The notes under the pieces were generated by a model. The model saw nothing but the letters and a program-made list of their open reading frames with translations, had not been told where the DNA came from and did no database searches. Position numbers and translations under genes: made by a program. A stretch of DNA of 5,281 nucleotides. Source: Candidatus Phascolarctobacterium caballi. GTDB taxonomy: Bacteria > Bacillota > Negativicutes > Acidaminococcales > Acidaminococcaceae. The stretch spans positions 1-5,281 of the forward strand of contig JAGHTS010000012.1 of assembly GCA_018065225.1 (NCBI GenBank), in the 5' to 3' direction. Below are positions 1 through 5,281 of the stretch, in pieces (the first letter of the stretch is position 1; each line of letters begins with the position of its first letter).

Positions 1-4
1 ATAT

Positions 5-10
5 TATACT
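5..10 (+). promoter_or_regulatory. possible -10 element upstream of the yicC operon
   Basis: TATACT at 5-10 differs from the consensus TATAAT at one position. A matching -35 box would lie off the left edge of the window, so the promoter cannot be verified. If real, the transcript would start near 17 and carry a leader of about 65 bases that includes the inverted repeat at 37-58. In such AT-rich sequence a chance match is quite possible. Confidence 0.2.
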
Positions 11-36
11 ACATTACTTGATAAAATTTTGCTACT

Positions 37-58
37 GGCAAGAAAAGTTTTGCTTGCC
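37..58 (+). repeat. short inverted repeat in the yicC leader
   Basis: GGCAAG at 37-42 is the exact reverse complement of CTTGCC at 53-58, with a 10-base AT-rich centre (AAAAGTTTTG) that adds at most two or three A-T pairs. It ends 15 bases before the GGAGG ribosome binding site of yicC. The T-rich stretch after it is interrupted (GTTTGAAATTT), so it would be a poor intrinsic terminator. It could be the terminator of an upstream gene, a 5' stabilising hairpin or an operator; the sequence does not decide between these. Confidence 0.4.
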
Positions 59-83
59 GTTTGAAATTTAATTGGAGGTATAT

Positions 84-983
84 ATGCTGAAAAGTATGAC
101 CGGCTTCGGCAGGGGCGAGTTTGACAGTGATAATTTTTCTATAAAAGTAGAGATTAAAAGTGTTAACAGCCGTTATAGTGAAGTTAATGTAAAATTGCCA
201 CGGTTTCTATATCCTTTGGAGGAACGCATCCGCAAGCAGATATTAAATTCTGTTAACAGGGGCAAAGTGGAGGTTTTTATTACGGCTGATTATCAGGTGG
301 GGGATAATATTACGTTAAAGGTTGATAAGCAGTTGGCACAAGCATATCACAGGGCATTGGCGGAAATTGGCAGTGTAATTGATGCTGATATTGCAAGTTT
401 GAATAAGGCACAGGAAATGCTGTTTTTGGCACGGACACAAGATGTTATTAATGTTAATGAAGGTTTGTTTGATGTGGAGAGTATTTGGTGTCATGTTGAA
501 CGGGCAGTTGGCGATGCGGTGCGTAATTTGCTGGAAATGCGTACAGTTGAGGGTGAAAATATCAAAAGTGACTTTTTGTACCGTGCAGATTTAATTGAAC
601 AAAAATTGACTGAAGTTGAAACCCGTTCCCCTTTGGTGGTGGAAGAATATCAAGAAAAATTACATCAGCGTCTGACAGACCTTTTGGCAAAAGAAAATGT
701 GCAGGTTGAACCTGAGCGTATTTTGCAGGAAGTAGCCATTTTTGCTGACAGGACTGCTATTACAGAAGAAATTGTACGGCTGAAAAGCCATCTTAAACAG
801 TTCCGTCAGATTTTGGGAAAGGATGAGCCTGTCGGCAGAAAATTAGATTTTTTGATTCAGGAATTTAACCGTGAAGCCAATACTATTGGTTCCAAAGCGA
901 ATGATTATACTTTGGCGCAACTTGTGGTAGATATTAAGGCGGAAATAGAAAAAATAAGGGAACAGGTACAGAACATTGAGTAA
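84..983 (+). CDS. yicC: YicC family endoribonuclease
   Basis: This 299-residue protein belongs to the YicC/YloC family (YicC_N domain followed by DUF1732). E. coli YicC is reported as an endoribonuclease implicated in small-RNA turnover. Family marks seen: SMTGFGRG at 4-11, EIKSVNSRY at 23-31, MRTVEGEN at 152-159, the block from QEVAIFADR (215-223) through TEEIVRLKSH (227-236), and the C-terminal signature starting GRKLDFLIQEFNREAN (251-266) and ending GSKAND (269-274). Length is close to that of known family members (about 290 residues). I chose ATG 84 because GGAGG at 74-78 sits 5 bases upstream and the family typically begins M-x-x-SMTG. An in-frame TTG at 72 is possible, but it overlaps that ribosome binding site. 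The gene is first in the visible operon and overlaps gmk by 8 bases. Family membership is certain; the exact RNA substrate here is not known. Confidence 0.96.
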   Translation: MLKSMTGFGRGEFDSDNFSIKVEIKSVNSRYSEVNVKLPRFLYPLEERIRKQILNSVNRGKVEVFITADYQVGDNITLKVDKQLAQAYHRALAEIGSVIDADIASLNKAQEMLFLARTQDVINVNEGLFDVESIWCHVERAVGDAVRNLLEMRTVEGENIKSDFLYRADLIEQKLTEVETRSPLVVEEYQEKLHQRLTDLLAKENVQVEPERILQEVAIFADRTAITEEIVRLKSHLKQFRQILGKDEPVGRKLDFLIQEFNREANTIGSKANDYTLAQLVVDIKAEIEKIREQVQNIE

Positions 984-1560
984 AGACACGGTAAAAAAAG
1001 GTTTGTTGATTGTTGGCAGCGGGCCAAGCGGAGTTGGCAAGGGTACTGTTCACAGCAGGATTTTAGCAGAGTCACCCAATGTAACCTATTCTATAAGTGT
1101 AACATCAAGGAAACCGCGTATTGGCGAACGGGACGGTGTGGATTATTTCTTTCGGTCTGCGGAACAGGTAAAAGAGATGATAGCCAATGATGAATTTTTG
1201 GAATATGCGGATGTATTTGGCAATTATTATGGCACACCGCGAGATTATGTGTTGCAAAAATTAAATGAGGGAAAAGATGTTCTTTTGGAAATAGATGTGC
1301 AGGGGGCATTACAGGTAAAAAAGAGAATGCCTGAAGCATTATTAATTTTTTTGGCACCACCAAACCAACAGGAATTGGAAAGGCGGTTACGTAACCGTTG
1401 CACGGATGATGAAGATGTGATTTTACGGCGGTTGCATGATGCCGAATGGGAACTTTCACATAAGGACCAATATGATTATGTAATTGTTAATGATACAGTG
1501 GATGACACTGTAAAAAAATATTTAAGTATTTTGCAAAAAGAAAAGGAGAAAAGAAAATGA
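976..1560 (+). CDS. gmk: guanylate kinase
   Basis: Gmk phosphorylates GMP to GDP with ATP in the cytoplasm, an essential step of guanine nucleotide synthesis and salvage. The 194-residue protein has the usual size. The P-loop GPSGVGKGT is at 16-24. The GMP-binding region follows, with SVTSRKPR (41-48), GVDYFF (54-59) and EYADVFGNYYGTP (76-88). The Walker B-like EIDVQGA is at 105-111, the arginine-rich lid around 137-153, and DYVIVND at 167-173. The start is TTG 976: the frame is closed by TAA at 955-957, the next ATG lies beyond the P-loop, and a weak AGG at 964-966 precedes it by 9 bases. It overlaps the end of yicC by 8 bases, suggesting coupled translation. The lysine-rich tail (KEKEKRK) is written in the bases that carry the rpoZ ribosome binding site. 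In Bacillota Gmk is a known target of (p)ppGpp inhibition; nothing in this sequence tests that. Confidence 0.98.
   Translation: MSKDTVKKGLLIVGSGPSGVGKGTVHSRILAESPNVTYSISVTSRKPRIGERDGVDYFFRSAEQVKEMIANDEFLEYADVFGNYYGTPRDYVLQKLNEGKDVLLEIDVQGALQVKKRMPEALLIFLAPPNQQELERRLRNRCTDDEDVILRRLHDAEWELSHKDQYDYVIVNDTVDDTVKKYLSILQKEKEKRK
1541..1553 (+). promoter_or_regulatory. ribosome binding site of rpoZ, inside the gmk tail
   Basis: AAAAGGAGAAAAG contains GGAG at 1545-1548, 8 bases before ATG 1557. It fixes the rpoZ start at the first ATG rather than the second one at 1563, which would be 14 bases away. The same 13 bases recur at 4540-4552 in front of the last gene of the operon. Confidence 0.8.
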
Positions 1561-1754
1561 GTATGGTAGACCCTTCTATTGATGAATTGGCAGAAAAGGC
1601 AGACAGCAAGTATACGCTGGTGATTTTGGCGGCTAAACGTGCCAGGGAGATTAATAAGGAACATACAGGTGAAAATTTGCCTGAAAAAGAAGTATCAATG
1701 GCATTTAAGGAGATTATAAAAAGTAAAATCACCTATGCGCGTGAGAAAAAATAA
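1557..1754 (+). CDS. rpoZ: DNA-directed RNA polymerase subunit omega
   Basis: Omega is the small RNA polymerase subunit that helps beta-prime fold and assemble. The 65-residue protein is typical of short Bacillota omegas. It shows PSIDEL at 6-11, the strongly conserved helix DSKYTLVILAAKRAREI at 16-32, and a C-terminal KEVSMAFKEIIKSKITY at 44-60, which matches the family pattern of a valine/alanine-rich helix ending in a GKI-like turn (here SKI). The start overlaps the gmk stop as ATGA (1557-1560), a classic coupling arrangement, with its ribosome binding site inside gmk. The gmk-rpoZ pair is widely conserved across bacteria, which supports the call. Only 14 bases separate it from coaBC. Confidence 0.97.
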   Translation: MSMVDPSIDELAEKADSKYTLVILAAKRAREINKEHTGENLPEKEVSMAFKEIIKSKITYAREKK

Positions 1755-1760
1755 GGGAGG
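1755..1760 (+). promoter_or_regulatory. strong ribosome binding site of coaBC
   Basis: GGGAGG directly follows the rpoZ stop codon (1752-1754) and lies 8 bases before ATG 1769. It is one of the best Shine-Dalgarno matches in the operon. It supports this start, which puts the first glycine-rich strand (KKILLGVSGG) at the expected N-terminal place. Confidence 0.8.
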
Positions 1761-1768
1761 TTATCCTC

Positions 1769-3001
1769 ATGCTTAATGGCAAAAAAATTTTATTGGGAGT
1801 ATCAGGTGGAATTGCTGTTTATAAAGCAGTAGAGGTAGTAAGCCGATTGCGTAAGGCAGGTGCCGAAGTACGGGTGGTAATGACTGAAAATGCCACTAAA
1901 TTTGTTACTCCTATGCTGTTTAAAGAAATCAGCAATAACCCTGTGGCAGTTTCATTGTGGGCGGATAATCCGGAGTTTTATGCAGAGCATATTAAATTGG
2001 CAGAGTGGGCTGATATTTTGGTTGTTGCACCTGCAACTGCAAATGTTTGTGCCAAATTAGCCAATGGCTTTGCAGATGATATTTTGACCAGTGTGGCATT
2101 GGCTATACCTGAAACGAAACCGATATTGATTTGTCCTGCGATGAATTGCGATATGTATGCCAATGTGGCGACACAGGAAAATTTAAATAAATTGTTGGGC
2201 AGGGAAAATTATTTTGTTGTAGAACCTGAAGATGGTTTGCTTGCTTGCGGCACAAGCGGTAAAGGCAGGTTGCCGGAACCGATGGATATAGTGGAACATA
2301 TTGATGCAACATTGGGTGAATGTTATGGTGATTTGGTCGGCAGATATATTTTGGTAACAGCGGCAGGCACACGGGAAAATATAGACCCGGTAAGGTTTAT
2401 TGGTAACCGTTCCAGCGGCAAAATGGGATACGCAATTGCACGGGCGGCTTTAAGCAGAGGGGCGTTGGTGACATTGGTGACAGGTCCAAGTTGTGAAATC
2501 ACACCTTGTGAAGCCAATGTTATTAATGTGGAAAGCACACAAGAAATGTATGATGCCTGTTTGGCAGTTTACCCTGTTGTAGACGTTGTGATTAAGGCGG
2601 CTGCGGTGGCTGATTATCGTCCACATAAGACAGTTTCACAAAAGATAAAAAAGGAAAAAGATGATAAATTTAATTTGTTGCTGGACAAAAACCCCGATAT
2701 TTTGTATGAACTTGGACAAAGAAAGAAAAAACAAATTTTGGTCGGTTTTGCCGCAGAAACAACTAAAGTTGTGGAGTATGCAAAAGCTAAAATTGTCAAA
2801 AAGAATTTAGATTTGATTGTGGCGAATGATGTTACTCAGGCTGGTGCAGGCTTTAATGTTGATACAAATATTGTTAAATTGATTGATGCAAAGGGAAAGG
2901 TTACAGAACTTACAGAAATGAGCAAATTAGATGTTGCCCATAAAATTTTAGATAAGGTATTAAGTTTAGAATTGGGAAGCTATGGAAAGAAACAGCGATA
3001 A
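1769..3001 (+). CDS. coaBC: bifunctional phosphopantothenoylcysteine decarboxylase / phosphopantothenate-cysteine ligase
   Basis: CoaBC catalyses two steps of coenzyme A synthesis: CoaB joins cysteine to 4'-phosphopantothenate using CTP, and the FMN-dependent CoaC decarboxylates the product to 4'-phosphopantetheine. The 410 residues are standard. CoaC half (about 1-185): GVSGGIAVYKA at 10-20, catalytic His74 in EHIKLAEWAD, the flavin-site region VAPATANV (86-93), PAMNCDM (123-129), and the substrate flap ACGTSGKGRL (159-168) with Cys160, equivalent to E. coli Cys158. CoaB half (about 190-400): TAAGTRENIDPVRFIGNRSS (197-216) followed by GKMG, with Asn213 matching E. coli Asn210; AAAVADYRP (277-285); KIKK (292-295), whose first lysine matches E. 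coli Lys289; and GFAAET (326-331). All catalytic residues I can name are present, so both activities should be intact. The last 20 bases overlap the next gene. Confidence 0.98.
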   Translation: MLNGKKILLGVSGGIAVYKAVEVVSRLRKAGAEVRVVMTENATKFVTPMLFKEISNNPVAVSLWADNPEFYAEHIKLAEWADILVVAPATANVCAKLANGFADDILTSVALAIPETKPILICPAMNCDMYANVATQENLNKLLGRENYFVVEPEDGLLACGTSGKGRLPEPMDIVEHIDATLGECYGDLVGRYILVTAAGTRENIDPVRFIGNRSSGKMGYAIARAALSRGALVTLVTGPSCEITPCEANVINVESTQEMYDACLAVYPVVDVVIKAAAVADYRPHKTVSQKIKKEKDDKFNLLLDKNPDILYELGQRKKKQILVGFAAETTKVVEYAKAKIVKKNLDLIVANDVTQAGAGFNVDTNIVKLIDAKGKVTELTEMSKLDVAHKILDKVLSLELGSYGKKQR

Positions 3002-4586
3002 TATTTTTGACTATGTAGATGATTTTTACAGTCAAGACCCGGAATGGGATAATATTATTCATCGTTCAACTTGCGAAAATTATTTGCGAAAAAAAATTTG
3101 GCAAGGTACAACTGGGGAACGGCTTATAAATATTTGGGATTATATTTTATGCTTTGCATTGTATTGCGGCAATGCAGATGTTTTGCCGGGTGATATGACA
3201 GCAGATGATTGTATTCAATGTGTTGGCTGGTGTGCGCGTAATGTTGCGGAATTTAATCCTGACAATGATTATATTCGTGATTTTATGGAGGTAATTGCTG
3301 ATTTCTATGAACAGTTAAAAGCGGAGAAAGCGGTTACTCAAATTGGGGCAATGGCTTTGGCACAGAAAATGCTTTTTGCAGACGGGGATATTATCTTAAC
3401 CCAAGACGGTTATTTTCAAGGGAAGTTTGAGCGTTTTAACTCACAAGGTATACCCAATTTGAATTCTTATATGTTTATCAACCTTAGTGAGCAAATGATG
3501 ATTGTTACACAAATGTTGGAAGGTGATTTTGTCAGGGAACTGTATCCCAAAGATTTTCAACGGGCAAAATCTATTTATACTTCTCTTATTCCCGACGGAA
3601 TTGGCATGGATATAAATTCCGAAGCCCGTCATGCATTTGCCGATTATTTTTGTTTTGATTATAAATTATTGGCAACAGGCAAACCTTTGATAGAAGATCT
3701 GGCTAAGAAAATTAATAATAATTTTGGCGAAAGCACTTATTCCCGTCCTTTTAAAATTTTGTTAAAAGAACTTGCAAAGGCAAAACTTTCTTTATTTGTA
3801 GTAAAAAAAGATTTGGGTGGCGGGACTTATAGTGTGGTAGATATTTTGCGTAATCAGTCCAAGGTAGTGGTATTGCCGTTTGTCAGTGATGGTGATATTA
3901 AAGAAGTTGTTCTTTGCGGTCACATTTTTTGTGATGATACAATGGTGGTCAATTTTTTGCGTGGATGTCAGTTGACAGATGGAGAAATAAAACATTTACA
4001 GGAAATGTTAAAACGCTTAAAAGAATATTATGCAGTGCGTAAAGGCGGCAAATGTACTTGGGATGAATTTATTGCTAATAATCAGTTGCTGGTACGGTCT
4101 TTGCCGGTATTGATTGCAAGCAAAATGGTTTACAGAGATGATTTTGGCACGGATATACATGATTACCGTCCGGCAAAATTGGCAAAGGGTGATATGGTAA
4201 AGCCAATTTTATCAAAACTTTTTCCTCAAGATTTTTTTTCGCCTAAAGATGTAAAAATGGCATTGCAGATTTGGGCGGACATACAGGCAAAGGAATGTCC
4301 GGATGGTGAAGAAAAAGAAAGTGATTCAACATTATTGGCGATTGCTGTCAGCAGAATTTATATTAAGTTGTGTGGGGTATATGGTTTTAAGGATCCCGTT
4401 CCTGAGGATAAAGAAATGCAGGAAATGCAAGATGGGGTCAATGTTTTGATTAAAGAAATGACGAAATGGTTGGATATAAAAAAGTTTGATCCCCGTTATG
4501 TAAATGAAGAAGGGATGCTTTTGATGTTAATAAAAGATGAAAAGGAGAAAAGTTGTGGGCGAAGAAAAACAAAAAATATTAAGTGA
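2982..4586 (+). CDS. 534-residue protein of unknown function
   Basis: I do not recognise a named family. The protein looks soluble: no signal peptide and no convincing membrane segment. It has an acidic start (many Asp/Glu in 1-25), a mostly helical N-terminal part (about 30-200) with a cysteine cluster C77-x2-C80-x3-C84, a central part (about 218-330), then a charged helical C-terminal part. The central part has a FADYFCFDYKLLATGKPL segment (218-235), then LSLFVVKKD (269-277) and SVVDIL (284-289). This order recalls the 'FDY ... S-F-V ... D-x-L' core of large bacterial proteins that end in a SEC-C zinc motif, but there is no SEC-C tail here. That likeness is from memory and weak. The ATG at 2982 overlaps coaBC by 20 bases, with only a poor ribosome binding site (GGGA at 2974-2977), so expression probably depends on coupling to coaBC. 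Base and codon style (AT-rich, many TTG and GAT codons) match the neighbours, giving no sign of recent transfer. That it is a real gene is clear from its length and operon position. Confidence 0.9.
   Translation: MERNSDNIFDYVDDFYSQDPEWDNIIHRSTCENYLRKKIWQGTTGERLINIWDYILCFALYCGNADVLPGDMTADDCIQCVGWCARNVAEFNPDNDYIRDFMEVIADFYEQLKAEKAVTQIGAMALAQKMLFADGDIILTQDGYFQGKFERFNSQGIPNLNSYMFINLSEQMMIVTQMLEGDFVRELYPKDFQRAKSIYTSLIPDGIGMDINSEARHAFADYFCFDYKLLATGKPLIEDLAKKINNNFGESTYSRPFKILLKELAKAKLSLFVVKKDLGGGTYSVVDILRNQSKVVVLPFVSDGDIKEVVLCGHIFCDDTMVVNFLRGCQLTDGEIKHLQEMLKRLKEYYAVRKGGKCTWDEFIANNQLLVRSLPVLIASKMVYRDDFGTDIHDYRPAKLAKGDMVKPILSKLFPQDFFSPKDVKMALQIWADIQAKECPDGEEKESDSTLLAIAVSRIYIKLCGVYGFKDPVPEDKEMQEMQDGVNVLIKEMTKWLDIKKFDPRYVNEEGMLLMLIKDEKEKSCGRRKTKNIK
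4540..4552 (+). promoter_or_regulatory. ribosome binding site that sets the GTG start at 4555
   Basis: The AAAAGGAGAAAAG copy here has AGGAG at 4543-4547, 7 bases before GTG 4555. The in-frame ATG at 4537 overlaps this element and has no ribosome binding site of its own, so the GTG is the better start. The element lies inside the end of the upstream 534-residue gene, where it encodes part of the KDEKEKS stretch. Confidence 0.7.
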
Positions 4587-4869
4587 AGAAGAACGGGATG
4601 CTTTTAGGGGAACCACTATAGAAGAAAATGGGGATGCCCATAATTATGAGGATGACCAACGCAATGTTTTTCGTGACAGGGCGGAGCAACAGTCGGCAGG
4701 TGGATTTAGAGGATATTCTATTCACAGTTATGGCTGTGGCACAGGTATTTTTATTTTGATAATGTTTCTTTGTGTATTGGCAGGAATGTTTTTCTTCCTT
4801 TTGCCGGTTTATGTTATTGGGGCATTAGTGATTGCGGCAATTTATGCAATATCAAAATATTTGAAATAA
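4555..4869 (+). CDS. small membrane protein of unknown function (104 residues)
   Basis: The gene is not recognised. Residues 1-60 are hydrophilic and rich in acidic residues, beginning GEEKQKILSEEERDAFRGTT after the initiating GTG, and contain no hydrophobic stretch. From about 63 to 100 the protein is almost entirely hydrophobic (IFILIMFLCVLAGMFFFLLP, then VYVIGALVIAAIYAIS), with Pro84 near the middle. It ends in a basic KYLK. This suits two closely packed transmembrane helices, or one long re-entrant hairpin, with the acidic head and basic tail probably both cytoplasmic (positive-inside inference, weak). The GTG start is chosen for its ribosome binding site 7 bases upstream; the longer ATG 4537 version would add MKRRKV. 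It overlaps the unknown 534-residue gene by 32 bases and is last before the terminator, so the two are probably co-translated. A functional link between them is only inferred. Confidence 0.82.
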   Translation: MGEEKQKILSEEERDAFRGTTIEENGDAHNYEDDQRNVFRDRAEQQSAGGFRGYSIHSYGCGTGIFILIMFLCVLAGMFFFLLPVYVIGALVIAAIYAISKYLK

Positions 4870-4889
4870 AAATTATAATCAGTTAAAAG

Positions 4890-4923
4890 CATTCTGGCAG
4901 AATTATTGTCAGAATGTTTTTTT
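4890..4923 (+). terminator. intrinsic terminator of the yicC-coaBC operon
   Basis: CATTCTGGCA (4890-4899) pairs with TGTCAGAATG (4907-4916) through ten pairs, one of them G-U, around a 7-base loop GAATTAT. Seven T residues follow directly (4917-4923). AAAA at 4885-4888 upstream can extend pairing with the T tract, so it may also work weakly on the other strand. It begins 20 bases after the last stop codon of the operon, exactly where transcription should end. Confidence 0.9.
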
Positions 4924-4943
4924 ATATAAAAATGAAAGTATAT

Positions 4944-4973
4944 TTGCCAGTATGTTTATGAATAGTGTATAAT
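4944..4973 (+). promoter_or_regulatory. sigma-70/sigma-A type promoter for the ABC permease gene
   Basis: TTGCCA at 4944-4949 (five of six matches to TTGACA) and a perfect TATAAT at 4968-4973 are separated by 18 bases. Transcription would start near 4980, leaving a leader of about 20 bases before ATG 5001. It lies just after the terminator, so the downstream unit is expected to be transcribed on its own. I see no operator, T-box or riboswitch in the short leader; the AT-only stretch at 4971-4984 is weakly palindromic (AATAA / TTATT), which is little evidence in such sequence. Confidence 0.75.
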
Positions 4974-5000
4974 AATTTATTATTTTATGGAGAGTGCAAA

Positions 5001-5281
5001 ATGCCGGAAACATTTTTTGGTTGGGTATTATTTTTGGTTGACAAATATGGCATGATTTTTCTTAAAGGTGCCGGTGTTACTTTGGCTTTGGCAGTCATTG
5101 GTACTGCTATTGGCTGTATAATTGGTTTGATTGTTGGAATAATTCAAACCATTTCTTTAGAAGATGATGACAGTACCATAAAAAAAATATTCCTAAAAGC
5201 AATTAAGTTGTTATTGGATGCTTATGTGGAAATATTCCGCGGTACCCCAATGATTGTTCAAGCTATGGTTGTTTATTATGG
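5001..5281 (+). CDS. amino-acid ABC transporter permease, N-terminal part (runs off the window)
   Basis: This is a membrane permease of the HisM/HisQ/GlnP (polar amino acid) type. With an ATPase and a periplasmic or lipoprotein binding protein it imports amino acids. Only 93 complete codons are present. ATG 5001 has GGAGAG at 4989-4994, 6 bases upstream. Seen: a short lead with an amphipathic WVLFLVDKYG, the first membrane helix from about 23 to 50 with the typical start GAGVTLALAVIG, a cytoplasmic loop, then AYVEIFRGTP (74-83) and MIVQAMVVYY (84-93). FRGTP is the hallmark of this permease family. The loop between first helix and FRGTP carries a polar run (LEDDDSTIKK, 53-62) longer than in compact GlnP-like proteins; I believe several Bacillota relatives share this. 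The EAA loop that contacts the ATPase lies beyond the edge. The particular amino acid cannot be told. It has its own promoter and is separate from the upstream operon. Confidence 0.93.
   Translation, partial: MPETFFGWVLFLVDKYGMIFLKGAGVTLALAVIGTAIGCIIGLIVGIIQTISLEDDDSTIKKIFLKAIKLLLDAYVEIFRGTPMIVQAMVVYY

Noticed and set aside
72..83. Extending yicC upstream to TTG 72 (adding four residues)
   Set aside because: TTG 72 overlaps the GGAGG at 74-78 that serves ATG 84, has no ribosome binding site of its own, and would spoil the family-typical M-x-x-SMTG start.
161..259. Repeated TGTTAACAG at 161-169 and 251-259 inside yicC
   Set aside because: Both copies encode a Ser/Val-Asn stretch in conserved or plausible coding sequence (KSVNSRY and NSVNRGK). 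Two copies of a short AT-rich palindrome in a gene are most simply coincidence.
1091..1459. Minus-strand open frame of 122 codons opposite gmk
   Set aside because: It is wholly inside gmk, which has intact catalytic motifs, and its translation shows no recognisable domain. The other minus-strand frames opposite yicC, coaBC and the unknown gene are likewise shadows.
3210..3233. C-x2-C-x3-C cluster (residues 77-84) of the unknown protein as a metal site
   Set aside because: The cysteines lie in what looks like a continuous helix (DDCIQCVGWC) without a fourth ligand or a knuckle glycine, so zinc or iron-sulphur binding is not supported.
4537..4554. Starting the small membrane protein at ATG 4537
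   Set aside because: The ATG lies in front of the AGGAG element with no ribosome binding site upstream of it; GTG 4555 has ideal spacing. The longer form cannot be fully excluded.
4932..4961. Nine-codon open frame (ATG at 4932) in the intergenic region
   Set aside because: It has no ribosome binding site and overlaps the -35 element of the permease promoter, so a leader peptide is unlikely.
4971..4984. AATAA / TTATT palindrome near the permease transcription start as an operator
   Set aside because: It is only five A/T pairs in a run that is entirely A and T; such symmetry is expected by chance.

Overview
The window reads as AT-rich, low-GC bacterial chromosome, most likely Bacillota. The gene set yicC - gmk - rpoZ - coaBC, strong GGAGG-type ribosome binding sites, TTG/GTG starts and G/T-rich coding strand all fit. 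The style is compatible with an anaerobic gut lineage such as the Negativicutes, but that class-level guess rests on general impression, not on a diagnostic marker. There is no sign of phage, insertion sequences, CRISPR or tRNA/rRNA genes.

Layout: about 80 bases of leader with a short inverted repeat (37-58) precede a tightly packed plus-strand run of six genes. These are yicC (84-983), gmk (976-1560), rpoZ (1557-1754), coaBC (1769-3001), a 534-residue protein of unknown function (2982-4586) and a 104-residue membrane protein of unknown function (4555-4869). Four of the five junctions overlap (8, 4, 20 and 32 bases) and the fifth is only 14 bases, so one operon with translational coupling is very likely. 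A good intrinsic terminator (4890-4923) closes it. A sigma-70-type promoter (4944-4973) then starts a new unit, whose first gene is an amino-acid ABC transporter permease (5001 onward) cut by the window edge.

The first four genes are conserved housekeeping: RNA turnover (YicC), GMP to GDP conversion (Gmk), the omega subunit of RNA polymerase (RpoZ) and coenzyme A biosynthesis (CoaBC). In Bacillus-type clusters remA lies between the yicC homologue and gmk, and priA follows coaBC. Here remA is absent from that spot and the two unknown genes occupy the priA position. Those two genes are the least explained part of the window. The larger one has a central region that recalls the core of large bacterial SEC-C-motif proteins, but it lacks the SEC-C cysteine tail. 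The smaller one is an acidic soluble head on a hydrophobic hairpin. I see no clearly novel system beyond this pair.
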